IMG/VR virus record: IMGVR_UViG_3300027963_000035
Span: 62,001 to 126,000 of that record
Length of the DNA: 64,000 nt
Source: a virus
Direction: 5' to 3' (one strand)
The notes below the pieces were generated by a model. That model had not been told where the DNA came from, made no database searches, and saw only the letters and a program-made list of their open reading frames with translations. Made by a program: the position numbers and the translations under genes. Below are positions 26,260-36,265 of this stretch, in pieces (position 1 is the stretch's first letter; every line of letters begins with the position of its first letter).

Positions 26260-29200
26260 TTAGCCTACTGTTCCTATGCTTGTTATTCCCTTAGATGCGC
26301 CTTGTCCGTGTTTACCTGTTTTCCATTTATAATATTTTGGAGGACTAGAGGAAACATAATTGGTCGCAGTGCTGGCTGCTGATTGCCCACCCTCTCCCGA
26401 TCCTTGTGATGGTTTCATGAATCCCACCATCTGCTGTAATAGAGTTATCATATTTTCTAATTTTTCAACTTGAGTCTGACCGGATTCTGCAATTGTGCTA
26501 AGTTCGGAAGTTTCCGCTGTTGCCGCTCCCGAAGTCACAGCGTCTCTTTGTAAAGACTCACCAATATCGGTAACCCGTGCGGTTGACGCCGGAACTGATC
26601 CGCTTGTAGTATTGTTTAATGGATATATCGGACTTGGCATACTCATCTTATTGGCCGTAGCAGCCCCTGTTTCTGCTGCTTTATTTGCACCTCCGAAGAA
26701 CCCGGCAATTTTCCCTCCTGCCCATCCGGCAGCAGATGCAAGTGTTCTGGCTGGTAGTGTTGCTGCATCCAGAGCAAACTTACCTACTGATAATGCGCCT
26801 TTGCCTATCATCTTCCAGCCATCAATATATTTTTGACCTAACCACATGGCGCCCTCACCAACAGTTTTTGCCCCATCCCACAGTTTAGACCCTAGATTTT
26901 TTGCACCTTCCCATAATGTTGATCCAAGATTTTTTGCACCTTCCCACGCACTGCTTGCTATTGACTTTGCACCTTCCCATGCACTACTCGCTAGTTTTCC
27001 TGCACCGCTTATTAATCCGTCCCCAAAGAAGTCGATACCTGCCGATAGAACTGGCCCTATAAAAGGAATCGCACCAGCTAGCCCACTTGCTAATTCTTTT
27101 ACCGCTCCTCCAACGTTTCCTTGAACCAATGCCGACAAAGCAAAACCAGCGCCGGCTAATGCGCCTATTCCCGGTAATTTTTTCAATAAACTTTTACCCA
27201 CTCCGCCCAATCCGGCTTTTGCTATAAAACCTCCGGCCTTGCCGAACATGCTTCCCATCAAACCGCCGCCCTTACTAAATAATGAACCTGCCTTGGCAGC
27301 AACTCCGCTTGCTTTGCCAAATAACCCACTCATTAAGCCTGTTCCTTTACTCAAAATTCCTCCGGCTTTGCTTGCTCCACCAGCTTTACCAAACATGCTT
27401 CCTACTATCCCTTTGCCAGACTTAATGCCTGAATCAACCTTGCTTTTTAATCCTCCTAAGAATCCTTTACTCGACTTGCCAGCTATTTTTTCAGCTGCAT
27501 TGCCTAAACTTTTTGTATTTTGATTCTTTAAATTTTTCATTCCTTTTAATAGAGGAATTTCAAGAGATTGTGCTGCCTCTGCACTGCAAGCACATGCATC
27601 ATCTCCTCCTCCATCTAATAGGGATCCAAACATAGATCCTACTCCACCAAGTAATTTGCCTGCTTTTCCTTTAATCCCACCAAGCAGATTACCGGCTGTT
27701 CCTAATGCTGCGTTCTTTCCTTTATTGGCGACTCCTAATACTCCTCTGCCAGCGGATGTTGATTTTACTTGACTTGTTAAACCCTTTCCAAGAGACGATA
27801 GTATTCCTCCTCCTTGTTCTCTTGACCTTGAGTACCCCTTAGCAAGAGGACTAAATGTTTCTTTTATTTTTGATCCTATTCCTTTAAAGAAATCTCCTAT
27901 CTTGGCGGCACCACCCGTCCCGGTCATACTTGAGAATCCTTTTGCAATTGATGAGAAAAATCCTTCTTGAGCTTGTCTGGCACCTGAGAATCCTTTTACA
28001 AAACCTGAAAATAAATTGGAGGTCAAGTTCATAGCCTGCCCAGCTACACTCTTTACTCCATTGAAAGAACTTGTTAATATTCCTGATAAACTCGACATTG
28101 CCTTCATAGCTAAACTTGGCAAACCAGTAACATAGCCTATAATTGTATAGGCCATCACAGAGAATATAGAAACCATCGCAGTTGCTAGATCAGGTATTAT
28201 CGAATGACCTACAAGCGTGTCATAGAGCCAAAAGAATGGAGCGAATATAGCCTTGACTAAATTAGAGGCCCAAGTTATTAATCCATTGAAAAAGTTTATT
28301 ATCATATACACAGGCGCTGTAAAGGCTTTCCAAATTCCTTTTGTTATTCTTGATAAATCAAAAGTTAATAAACCTTCAAAAAATTCAAGTACTCCAAATC
28401 CTATATCATAAATAAGTTCAAATACGGGACCAAATACATAGGAAATTAAACTAGCAATTGCTCCTATTATTCTTAAAGCATATGCAATAGGTTCCACGAT
28501 TACAGTCACTATTGCTCCTATTAACATTCCAACTGTCTTCAAAACAAATCTTAATATTTTGCCTATTGCCCCGAACATCTTGGAGAATATAGTAAACAGA
28601 CTACCAGTTTCTTCTAGTGTGGCATTGAAATCAAATATCGGATTAAGTATTGCGTATATTACATCGCCAATTGCGGTTAGTATTGATCCGAAGGGCGCCA
28701 ATGCGTAATATACAAGTTCTCCCACACCCATTAAGACATCACCAATAGTAGTGATTACACCCCAAATAGCTCCTGCTATTGCATCTATAATTCCCATTAC
28801 AACACTTAATATGGGTATCATTTTATTAAACTTTGCCAATGCTATAGTCAGCGTTCCTGTCGATCCTAACAGACTGTCAAAAATTCCAAAAGTTAAATAA
28901 TTTAATGCTCCTGTAACAGCGCCCGCACCCTTAGCAGCATAATATTCGGCAGTAGTTAATTTTTCTTGAGAGATTCCAAATATTTCAGCAGCTTGCTCCC
29001 CTGCTGCCATACTTCCCATTATAGCTCCTGCTATACCTACCAATATCGCCGCCCCTGCTGCTATCCCGGGCAGTGCTGCTACTATGGCACTCGCCGCCGT
29101 TCCACCTGCGCCGCCGGCGCTAGCTGTGCCATAGATTATTGCCTCTAATTTATTAATCTGATAATCTGTGGCTTTGCCCATTATGTCTGCTATGCCACCG

Positions 29201-31308
29201 GCAGCGCCAAAAACCCCTGTCAATGTCTTAGCCAAACCAGACTGATTTAATAGTCCGCCTATAACTCCGAGAGATGTTACTCTTAAGGTATCGTTCAATT
29301 CATTTAAAGATTGATTTACATCGGTCAACGCATCTACTTGACTCTTTTCTTTTACGCCAAGTTCTGCATTGGCATCACCCATTGTTTTAACTAGTTCTCT
29401 ATATGACTTGGGATCTTTTAAGGCGTTCTCTATTTGACTCGAAGTTATATTTAATTCTTTTTTCTTAGCCTTTTTTAAGCCTTCATTTATACCCTTTAAC
29501 GCAGTCTCTATAGATTGTTTCGCAACACCCTTAGAGTCAGTTGCAGTTATGCCAAGAGCTTTTAAGTCTTTGTCCATTCCTGGAAGTTTTGATCCAAATT
29601 TATCAAATGCTGCATCCATATTTCCAGCACTCTTAGCAACTTCGTCAAGTTGCGACATTATGTCTAAAGAACCTCCTGTGGTTAATGATCTTTGCTGATC
29701 CAGAAGGAGATTTTTTTCACCCAGAGTTAAGTTTTGTTTTTGCTTGGTTGTTATGTCACTTAATTTTTCGTCTAGTCCCTTTGAGGCTTCTCTTGTTGCT
29801 TCTATGCTCTTCTGGAATTCTCCCAATCCCATGCCATACCCAGATCTTAATTGTGCATCTAGTGTGGACTTCTGTTCATCGCTCATGTTGGCTATTTGAT
29901 CTAAGGAGGTTACTCCAAAGTTGCCAAGGATGCTTTCCATTCCTCCTGCTAGCTTTTTCATTCCTTCTTTAGTGCTCAATAGAGTGCCCGACATGAGTTC
30001 ACTTGTTGCTCCCATAGCGCCTGCAGCCTGATATAACAATGCCTTTTGTTGAGATGATGCTTCCATCAATCCACTCAATCCTTTGGTTGCAACACCTGCT
30101 ATTGAGCCCATCTGCTCGGATACTCCAAATTTTTCTGCGCTAGCCATCATTTCGACCATATTAGAAGCGGCAGACGTAGTTAATCTGGCTCCATTTCTTA
30201 GATTTTTTATAAATTGATCACTTTGTTTGACTGCGTTAGCAAGATTATCTCCTGTTACTCCTGTATTCCTTGCCGTTTCCTTTATGCTTCTTCCGAATTG
30301 TGCTAATTGATTTTCAGTCATACCTGTCGATAAAGCCATCCCGGAGAAAGTATCCCCTAACACTCCAGCTTCCACGCCTATCATCTTCTCTGTGTTTAAC
30401 TGGGTTTTAGATACATTTAAAGCTGCTTTTTGATCTTTGAATCCTTTCTTTAGATTAGAAATATAAGATGCTTGTGTCTTATCTCTTTCAAAACCTGTTA
30501 TTTTTGAAACCCTTCCTATATCTTCATAGGTTTTCTGCAAGCTTCTTGAATTTTTTGTGACGCCTTCTGTTTCATATGCAACCGCTCTGACACTCTGAGA
30601 GAATTCTCTTTCTTTCTTGACAATGCCATCTGTGACTTTGCTGAAAGCCGTATACCCAAGCATCGTTTCCTGAGACACTGCCAGGCTTCTGGATATATCT
30701 CCAATTGATTGCTTTTTTCTTCTGAGTGAGTTTAAGGCTGCGAGTTGATCTGGATCTTCTCTTCCGTAGCCTCCATATCCACCACCACCACCACCACCAC
30801 CACCACCTCCACCTCCACCACCTCCACCGGTTCCTCCACTACCTGTCCCACCTGTCATTGCACCAAAACCTTTTCTCAGGCTCTTTGCCAACGATTTCAT
30901 TATTTCCCCTAATTTGAAATCGTGTGTAAATATACTTCCCTTTTTTAGCCCGTGCTCAGCCAGTTTGGTCATCGAAGCTTCCATCTTCTTGTTTCCGGGA
31001 TTTTTTCTTCCCATGTCTCTAGGTAGCATAGGTCCGAATTTATTATTGCCGCCACTCGATGCTTTAGTGGATGATTTCAAAAAATCACCAACTGCAACCG
31101 CTAATTTTTTTGTTTCTTGTATCGATGACCGAAACTCTTTAGAAAGAGTTTCCATATCTTTTAGTAATTTAGTTGTGGGATCATTATCGTTTTTTTTGCC
31201 AAATGGCTTTGCTGGACCCGTGTCTTGTTTTGCTAATGATGAAATTAATCCACGGAGATCCTGCGCATTTAATCCCGAATCAATATTTCTCCCTAGATTG
31301 TCTATCAT
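26260..31308 (-). CDS. tail tape measure protein
   Basis: A 1,682-residue protein that sets tail length and leaves the tube during DNA injection. It heads the minus-strand baseplate operon. Residues 1-140 are charged helices, followed by a run of about 20 Gly with few interruptions (around residues 160-182). A long helical region follows to about 730. From about 755 to 1,100 there are several strong hydrophobic segments (ALPGIAAGAAILVGIAGAIM and VVMGIIDAIAGAIWGVI), likely pore-forming. After 1,140 the chain is Gly/Lys/Ala/Phe-rich with tandem motifs (GSMFGKAGG, and SSAWEGAK four times). I see no peptidase or muramidase motif. Confidence 0.88.
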   Translation of the reverse strand: MIDNLGRNIDSGLNAQDLRGLISSLAKQDTGPAKPFGKKNDNDPTTKLLKDMETLSKEFRSSIQETKKLAVAVGDFLKSSTKASSGGNNKFGPMLPRDMGRKNPGNKKMEASMTKLAEHGLKKGSIFTHDFKLGEIMKSLAKSLRKGFGAMTGGTGSGGTGGGGGGGGGGGGGGGGGYGGYGREDPDQLAALNSLRRKKQSIGDISRSLAVSQETMLGYTAFSKVTDGIVKKEREFSQSVRAVAYETEGVTKNSRSLQKTYEDIGRVSKITGFERDKTQASYISNLKKGFKDQKAALNVSKTQLNTEKMIGVEAGVLGDTFSGMALSTGMTENQLAQFGRSIKETARNTGVTGDNLANAVKQSDQFIKNLRNGARLTTSAASNMVEMMASAEKFGVSEQMGSIAGVATKGLSGLMEASSQQKALLYQAAGAMGATSELMSGTLLSTKEGMKKLAGGMESILGNFGVTSLDQIANMSDEQKSTLDAQLRSGYGMGLGEFQKSIEATREASKGLDEKLSDITTKQKQNLTLGEKNLLLDQQRSLTTGGSLDIMSQLDEVAKSAGNMDAAFDKFGSKLPGMDKDLKALGITATDSKGVAKQSIETALKGINEGLKKAKKKELNITSSQIENALKDPKSYRELVKTMGDANAELGVKEKSQVDALTDVNQSLNELNDTLRVTSLGVIGGLLNQSGLAKTLTGVFGAAGGIADIMGKATDYQINKLEAIIYGTASAGGAGGTAASAIVAALPGIAAGAAILVGIAGAIMGSMAAGEQAAEIFGISQEKLTTAEYYAAKGAGAVTGALNYLTFGIFDSLLGSTGTLTIALAKFNKMIPILSVVMGIIDAIAGAIWGVITTIGDVLMGVGELVYYALAPFGSILTAIGDVIYAILNPIFDFNATLEETGSLFTIFSKMFGAIGKILRFVLKTVGMLIGAIVTVIVEPIAYALRIIGAIASLISYVFGPVFELIYDIGFGVLEFFEGLLTFDLSRITKGIWKAFTAPVYMIINFFNGLITWASNLVKAIFAPFFWLYDTLVGHSIIPDLATAMVSIFSVMAYTIIGYVTGLPSLAMKAMSSLSGILTSSFNGVKSVAGQAMNLTSNLFSGFVKGFSGARQAQEGFFSSIAKGFSSMTGTGGAAKIGDFFKGIGSKIKETFSPLAKGYSRSREQGGGILSSLGKGLTSQVKSTSAGRGVLGVANKGKNAALGTAGNLLGGIKGKAGKLLGGVGSMFGSLLDGGGDDACACSAEAAQSLEIPLLKGMKNLKNQNTKSLGNAAEKIAGKSSKGFLGGLKSKVDSGIKSGKGIVGSMFGKAGGASKAGGILSKGTGLMSGLFGKASGVAAKAGSLFSKGGGLMGSMFGKAGGFIAKAGLGGVGKSLLKKLPGIGALAGAGFALSALVQGNVGGAVKELASGLAGAIPFIGPVLSAGIDFFGDGLISGAGKLASSAWEGAKSIASSAWEGAKNLGSTLWEGAKNLGSKLWDGAKTVGEGAMWLGQKYIDGWKMIGKGALSVGKFALDAATLPARTLASAAGWAGGKIAGFFGGANKAAETGAATANKMSMPSPIYPLNNTTSGSVPASTARVTDIGESLQRDAVTSGAATAETSELSTIAESGQTQVEKLENMITLLQQMVGFMKPSQGSGEGGQSAASTATNYVSSSPPKYYKWKTGKHGQGASKGITSIGTVG
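26846..27010 (-). repeat. tandem WEGAK repeats in tape measure
   Basis: An in-frame repeat of 11-12 residues in the tape measure: SSAWEGAKSIA, SSAWEGAKNLG, STLWEGAKNLG, SKLWDGAKTVG. The copies are close to identical at DNA level. Tape-measure repeats commonly have 11-residue period linked to helical packing in the tail tube. Further GSMFGKAGG-type repeats lie at 27190-27440. Confidence 0.7.
30779..30831 (-). repeat. poly-glycine tract in tape measure
   Basis: A tract of CCA/CCT triplets on the plus strand, encoding a nearly unbroken run of Gly in the tape measure. Triplet runs of this kind are prone to slippage in whole codons, so length may vary between isolates. It probably acts as a flexible hinge between the N-terminal helices and the main helical body. 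Confidence 0.7.
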
Positions 31309-31384
31309 TTATTAAAAAATTACTTAGAGTTGAGTACAAAACATATATATCAATATAATAATTTATTTTAAATTATATCTTGTT

Positions 31385-31397
31385 TTAATATATATAT
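31385..31397 (+). promoter_or_regulatory. candidate late-type promoter box
   Basis: Reads TTAATATATATAT and ends two bases before the ATG at 31400. No Shine-Dalgarno is present, so transcription from this box would give a nearly leaderless message or start with the box inside the leader. It belongs to the same set as 2667, 5144, 36266, 49638 and 59381. Confidence 0.35.
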
Positions 31398-31399
31398 TT

Positions 31400-32083
31400 A
31401 TGAAAAAATTCATCGAGTGGGTTGAAGCAAACGAATCATTTTTTGGTAATCTTGCAACTGATATTGGTAAGATCGGAGGTATAGTTGCAAATACGATTCA
31501 AGGAAAAGAAAATGATCTACACAATGTTATGCGAGGAGATATTGTAAAAACTCCTCAAGGACAAAGAACTGTTGGTGGAATTAAAAATACAATTGTCAAT
31601 CCTTTGAAATATGGTGCATGTGGCGGAAGATCTTGTAGTAGAGGATCGGCCCCATCCTATGACTTTGACAGTGTGGATACTTCCCAGGGACATCAGCAGC
31701 TAGTTAACATCAAAGAAGCAGCTGTTTTTATCGAACAAAATACATATAACAGATTCATAGAAGAAAGAAAGTTAGAATCTAAAGTAAAATATCTTCCGCA
31801 AGAACTTGCGATACATGTTCATATACAAGGAGACTCTTCAACTGTAGGAAGTATCGAGGCCCTTGTTCAAAAGATTTATAATGAACTTAAAATAGATCCT
31901 TCTGTTAAATACGAACCTAATCTAATAACTGTAGGCCAGCAATTAGTTAAAAATAAAAAATCTGGTATTACAATCAACATACCAGCAGCAAAAACTGGCA
32001 GTTCTAGGCCTATAGCAACGCCGCCAAGTGTTGGTGTTGGTGCCGCCGCAGCCAGAAGACGAGATGCTGCCCGTAGACGATAA
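31400..32083 (+). CDS. virion protein with capsid-targeting-like N-terminus
   Basis: A 227-residue protein of unknown function. It begins MKKFIEWVEANESFFGN, which matches the tag form F-x-x-W-V-x-x-x-E followed by a small residue that recurs in this window and resembles the T4 prohead targeting peptide. The middle has helices and a Cys-containing loop (GACGGRSC). The C-terminal tail is Ala/Arg-rich (AAAARRRDAARRR), suited to DNA binding. Packaged, DNA-bound internal proteins of T4 have this layout (tag plus basic body). It is transcribed divergently from the tape measure. Confidence 0.55.
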   Translation: MKKFIEWVEANESFFGNLATDIGKIGGIVANTIQGKENDLHNVMRGDIVKTPQGQRTVGGIKNTIVNPLKYGACGGRSCSRGSAPSYDFDSVDTSQGHQQLVNIKEAAVFIEQNTYNRFIEERKLESKVKYLPQELAIHVHIQGDSSTVGSIEALVQKIYNELKIDPSVKYEPNLITVGQQLVKNKKSGITINIPAAKTGSSRPIATPPSVGVGAAAARRRDAARRR

Positions 32084-32117
32084 TTTTTATTCAGAATAAT
32101 CTATATTAAGATTAATC

Positions 32118-33809
32118 ATGAATAAAAATATTACCCTTGTCACAGGTCTTTGGGATCTTAATCGAGAAAGCTTAGACGGCTGGGCACAAAGAAACTTTAG
32201 CGACTACAAGGCCAGATTTTTTGAGATGTTGGAAGTTGATGCTCAAATGTGTATTTGGATTCCAAAATCTCTGGAGCAGGAGGTTTTGGATATAAGAAAG
32301 GATAAGCCAACAAGAATATATTTTAAAGAAAATGAAGACTTTAAAACTTGGAATCCTTTCTTTGATAAAATACAAGAAATAAGAAAAAATGAGGAATGGC
32401 TATCTAGAGCAGGTTGGCTTAGAGAATCCCCTCAAGCAGCGTTGGAATTTTACAATCCAATGATGTTCACAAAAATGTTCATGTTAAATGATTCGTCCAT
32501 TTACAATCCATTTAAATCTGATTATTTCTTTTGGATAGATGGAGGATTGACAAATACAGTCCACCAGGGAACTTTTACACATGATAAGGTTCTCGATAAT
32601 CTTGATAATTATTGTAAAATTCAAAAGAAGTTTGTGCACATAACATATCCATATACCGCTAACGATGAAATACATGGCTTTGAAAGAAATGCTATGGCAA
32701 AATATTGCGGTGTTAATTATGTAGATTATGTTGCAAGAGGGGGATTCTTTGGCGGAAGAAAAGAACTAGTATCTCAAATTAATAGCCTTTATTATGGGGT
32801 TATGGAATCAACCCTCAGAGAAGGGAATATGGGCGCAGATGAGTGTTTATTTACAATACTATGCCATAGGCACCCTGCTTTGATTCATAGATACGAAATA
32901 CCGGGAAACGGTTTAGTTTATCCTTTCTTTGAGAATCTTAAAGAATTTACAAACGAGAAGGTAAAAGAAAATAAATTAAATTGTCAATCAGATACAGATA
33001 ACACTGCGCTTTACGTAATAACTTTTAACAGCCCCAATCAATTTAGAACATTATTAAAAAGCATGGAAGCATACGACTCTGATTTTCTTATAAAACCCAA
33101 GAAAAGATTTCTTCTCAATAACTCAACAGACTTGTCGAAGAATGATGAATACATCAAACTATGTGAAGAATATAATTTCGAGCATATTAAAAAAGATAAC
33201 TTGGGGATATGTGGTGGCCGACAATTCATAGCAGATCATGCGGAACAAAACGAATTTGATTTTCATTGGTTTTTCGAAGATGATATGTTCTTCTATTCAA
33301 ATAAAAATGAACCTCTTTGTAAAAATGGCTTCAATAGAATAACAGAGAATCTTTATTCTAAGTCAATGGAAATAGCAAACAAAGAAAGTTTTGATTTTTT
33401 AAAATTAAACTATACTGAGTTTTTCGGAGACAATGGAACTCAATGGAGTTGGTATAACGTGTCCCAAGATGTCAGAGAAAAGTATTGGCCAAATAATAAA
33501 AAGCTTCCTCAATTAGGAACCGATCCAAATGCTCCTAAGACTGTTTATAATAACATAAAAAGTCATCGAGGAGTTCCGTATACAAATGGAGAAGTTTACT
33601 ATTGCAATTGGCCCCAAGTAGTCTCCAGAGAAGGAAACAAAAAAATGTTTTTAGAAACTACTTGGGCTCATTCATACGAACAAACTTGGATGAGTTATAT
33701 TTACCAAGAAACTAAAAAAGGTAATATTCAAGGTGGACTTTTGCTCATGACACCAACCGAACACAATAGATTCGAACACTACTCGGCAGAATTAAGAAAA
33801 GAATCTTGA
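32118..33809 (+). CDS. two-domain glycosyltransferase (HtrL/YibB-like plus GT-A)
   Basis: A 563-residue probable glycosyltransferase fusion. Residues 1-285 match the HtrL/YibB family: ITLVTGLWDLNRESL at the start, then NPMMFTKMFMLNDSSI and DYFFWIDGGLTNTVH. Residues 295-520 form a second GT-A-like domain: ALYVITFNSPNQFRTLLKSM at its start and the metal-binding FFEDDMFFY near residue 387. YibB-like proteins belong to lipopolysaccharide clusters in enterobacteria. The fusion of two such domains is unusual. I infer transfer of two sugars onto fibre stalks or host surface glycan. The start ATG lacks a clear Shine-Dalgarno. Confidence 0.72.
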   Translation: MNKNITLVTGLWDLNRESLDGWAQRNFSDYKARFFEMLEVDAQMCIWIPKSLEQEVLDIRKDKPTRIYFKENEDFKTWNPFFDKIQEIRKNEEWLSRAGWLRESPQAALEFYNPMMFTKMFMLNDSSIYNPFKSDYFFWIDGGLTNTVHQGTFTHDKVLDNLDNYCKIQKKFVHITYPYTANDEIHGFERNAMAKYCGVNYVDYVARGGFFGGRKELVSQINSLYYGVMESTLREGNMGADECLFTILCHRHPALIHRYEIPGNGLVYPFFENLKEFTNEKVKENKLNCQSDTDNTALYVITFNSPNQFRTLLKSMEAYDSDFLIKPKKRFLLNNSTDLSKNDEYIKLCEEYNFEHIKKDNLGICGGRQFIADHAEQNEFDFHWFFEDDMFFYSNKNEPLCKNGFNRITENLYSKSMEIANKESFDFLKLNYTEFFGDNGTQWSWYNVSQDVREKYWPNNKKLPQLGTDPNAPKTVYNNIKSHRGVPYTNGEVYYCNWPQVVSREGNKKMFLETTWAHSYEQTWMSYIYQETKKGNIQGGLLLMTPTEHNRFEHYSAELRKES

Positions 33810-33851
33810 AATAAAATATATTAATTGTTATAATACAAAAAAGGAAAAATA

Positions 33852-34715
33852 ATGAGTGAAAAATTATTGACTATCGGAATGGCGACCTATGATGATTATG
33901 ATGGAGTGTATTTCTCTCTCCAAGCACTTCGCATGTATCACGAAGTATGCAACACTGATCAGGTTGAATTTTTAGTCATAGATAATAACCCAAAAGGTAA
34001 ACATGCCGAACCGGTTAAATCTTTTGTTAATAGTTGGGCCAGAGGAAGATATATCCCATATGAAGAAAAGAAAAGCACTGCAGTAAGAAATGAAATATTC
34101 AAGCAAGCAAAGGGCAAGTATACCATATCAATGGATTGCCACGTTTTATTTCAAAAGGGTGCAATAGAAAGTCTTTTGAAATATTATGAACAAAACCCTG
34201 ATTGCAAAAACATAGTTCAGGGACCTCTTCTTTATGACGATTTGCGAAATGAATCTACAAGCTTTTCTCCGGTCTGGAATCATTCCATGTATGGGACCTG
34301 GCACACAGATCATGAAAACTTGAAAAAAGGTGAGCCTTTTGAGATTCTCATGCATGGTCTTGGTGTTTTTTCATGCGAGACCAAGAATTGGGTCGGATTC
34401 AACCAGCACTTTAAGGGATTTGGCGGAGAAGAAGGTTATATTCATGAAAAATTTAGAACACGTGGGGGCAAAGCAATTTGTATCCCTCAATTAAAGTGGG
34501 TTCACCGGTTTGGTAGGCCCGAAGGCGTTAAATACCCTCTTGTTCTAGAGGATAGAATTTGGAATTATTTTGTAGGTTGGCTTGAATTAACATGCAACCC
34601 GGAACATGAAATGATAAAAGGAGCTTACAATCACTTCAAAGATAAGATACCTGCGGGAAGCATAGACAAGATTCTAAACAATGCTAAAAAGCTGGTCCTA
34701 GAATCACCAGGCTGA
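33852..34715 (+). CDS. family 2-like glycosyltransferase
   Basis: A 287-residue GT-A protein. The N-terminus LTIGMATYDDYDGVYFSLQA and VEFLVIDNNPKGKH is the nucleotide-sugar binding fold of GT2. STAVRNEIFKQAKGKYTISM follows, then D95-C-H97 where the usual DXD would be, a variation that makes activity less certain. A clear AAGGAAAAATA leader precedes the ATG at 33852. It is the second glycosyltransferase of this run, 42 bases after the first. Substrate unknown. Confidence 0.75.
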   Translation: MSEKLLTIGMATYDDYDGVYFSLQALRMYHEVCNTDQVEFLVIDNNPKGKHAEPVKSFVNSWARGRYIPYEEKKSTAVRNEIFKQAKGKYTISMDCHVLFQKGAIESLLKYYEQNPDCKNIVQGPLLYDDLRNESTSFSPVWNHSMYGTWHTDHENLKKGEPFEILMHGLGVFSCETKNWVGFNQHFKGFGGEEGYIHEKFRTRGGKAICIPQLKWVHRFGRPEGVKYPLVLEDRIWNYFVGWLELTCNPEHEMIKGAYNHFKDKIPAGSIDKILNNAKKLVLESPG

Positions 34716-35909
34716 TGTTGAATATATCTTTTTCCACTTATTAACTTTGTTATCAGAAAGTCCGCAAGGAGTTGAAACCTGCTGGTAATTATTTCTTTCT
34801 GCTTGATACATGCTGATAAGATGTGCGATATCTTCTACTTCTCTTGATTCCCACCCCGCTGATAGTAAAGCAAATTTAACTTGTTCTATTGCTTTATCTT
34901 TCATCAACCAAGCAGAAGTTAAAAATCTATCATTGTAAGCTTTTTCTGGCACGTCGTCCACAGCTAAATTATCTAAAGGATAAACTGTATTTAAAAGACC
35001 TGTGTTTTTATACATATCCAAATATTTTCTGTCATTTATTTCGGGATTCTCGAGACCAAGAATGTATTCCCTTTTATAGTTTTTATTTAGATCGTTTATT
35101 TTTCCCATAGATTCGATGTGATCTTCAGGGATGTCTTCATTTCCGTATCTGGCTTGCATTCTTATATATCTATGTGCTGTCATTGGGTCATCTTCAACTC
35201 TTTTTGAGAACTTCCCGATAGAGATTATTTGACCATTTTTAAGATGATGAGCACCACCATAAACATCAAGTAGTTCTGTGTTTTCTCCTTCACTATTTTT
35301 AAGTGGAATATACATTGCATTTATTGTAAAGTCTCTTGATGCTGCATCGTCTTCTAAGCTTGATGTTGCTGAAAATCCATCAACATTTAAATTCCTATTC
35401 TTAATGGATTTTGACAAAGGAGATAATTCAAAGTTTTCTCCGTTAATAACAACTGTGAATTCTACGGGCTTATTTTTATCATCCATCCTACTGGCAAAGA
35501 AACTCTTGTTACTTCTCGGAGTCTGAGTTTCCTCAAAACCATTTCCCTTTAAAATTAATTTAATTTCGCTTGATGTGGCATCTGTTACAAGATCATAGTT
35601 TCTCGGGGTCTTTCCTTTTAGATGATCACGAACTGCCCCACCTGTTAAGTAGACGACTTTCTTTTTAAGTTTTGGTTCAACCTCACCATCTGTTTTATCC
35701 ATGGTGGTGTAACCAACACCTATTTGTGGGCTATTTTCGAAAGCTTTTATAAGCAATCTTAAACTGGGGTGGTTGTCTTTATCGATTACGAATGGTTGGA
35801 AATCTTCTACTCCTGGATTCCTAGCCAATTTAACTTTTGAAACTACCGGAATATTGTTCTCTTTGTAGTTGTTCTCTTTGTATAAAACGTAATCTTGAAA
35901 TTTTCCCAT
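34704..35909 (-). CDS. CCA/poly(A) polymerase-type nucleotidyltransferase (first copy)
   Basis: A 401-residue class II nucleotidyltransferase of the tRNA CCA-adding/PcnB superfamily. Motifs: GGAVRD (residues 90-95), NYDLVTD (D106, D110), then SRDFTINAMYIPL and KRVEDDPMTAHRYIRMQ. The C-terminal half is helical as in the family. The N-terminal 85 residues are extra and start MGKFQDYVLYKENNYKENN, similar to the capsid-targeting tag. CCA-adding enzymes repair tRNA 3' ends; poly(A) polymerases tail RNA. The two cannot be told apart here. A second, diverged copy is at 61304. Its end overlaps the convergent glycosyltransferase by 12 bases. Confidence 0.78.
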   Translation of the reverse strand: MGKFQDYVLYKENNYKENNIPVVSKVKLARNPGVEDFQPFVIDKDNHPSLRLLIKAFENSPQIGVGYTTMDKTDGEVEPKLKKKVVYLTGGAVRDHLKGKTPRNYDLVTDATSSEIKLILKGNGFEETQTPRSNKSFFASRMDDKNKPVEFTVVINGENFELSPLSKSIKNRNLNVDGFSATSSLEDDAASRDFTINAMYIPLKNSEGENTELLDVYGGAHHLKNGQIISIGKFSKRVEDDPMTAHRYIRMQARYGNEDIPEDHIESMGKINDLNKNYKREYILGLENPEINDRKYLDMYKNTGLLNTVYPLDNLAVDDVPEKAYNDRFLTSAWLMKDKAIEQVKFALLSAGWESREVEDIAHLISMYQAERNNYQQVSTPCGLSDNKVNKWKKIYSTSAW

Positions 35910-35954
35910 TTTTTCACCTTTTGTTATTGTTATATATTGTTTTAATTTATTTTT

Positions 35955-36230
35955 TCACACTGAAGGGCTTTGTATTCCCAATTTATACAATAGATATGAA
36001 GCAACAACCACCCAGAATATCTTGACTATAAAATCAATCAGTTGATCCCAATTTTGTTGAGATCTTGATGTCCTAAGATTAATTCCTTCCATTTTAATTT
36101 CAAATTCTTGAATTTTCTTTGAGAAAGAATCCATCTCCGATGACATTTCTTTTATTTTATCTTCAAAATGCTCGATTTTGTGCTCGATGCGACCCAAGTC
36201 CCCAGATTGATTTTTTCTTTTTTCGACCAT
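35955..36230 (-). CDS. coiled-coil membrane protein, XhlA/holin-like candidate
   Basis: A 91-residue protein. Residues 10-50 are a strongly heptad-patterned coiled coil (EHKIEHFEDKIKEMSSEMDS), and residues 64-86 form one membrane segment (FIVKIFWVVVASYLLYKLGI). This coiled coil plus C-terminal membrane helix is the layout of XhlA-type and other accessory holin proteins. A membrane-anchored structural role is equally possible. No endolysin gene is adjacent, which weakens the lysis reading. Confidence 0.5.
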   Translation of the reverse strand: MVEKRKNQSGDLGRIEHKIEHFEDKIKEMSSEMDSFSKKIQEFEIKMEGINLRTSRSQQNWDQLIDFIVKIFWVVVASYLLYKLGIQSPSV

Positions 36231-36265
36231 TTTTTGTTATATACTTAAACTTTATAAACTTTCAC

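Noticed and set aside
26495-27523. Several plus-strand Pro/Leu-rich frames opposite the tape measure
   Set aside because: Shadows of the Gly/Ala/Lys repeats in the tape measure; composition follows from the complement.
31309-31399. Tail-assembly chaperone pair with programmed frameshift upstream of the tape measure
   Set aside because: The gene upstream of the tape measure is on the opposite strand and there is only a 91-base gap, so the usual chaperone pair is not here.
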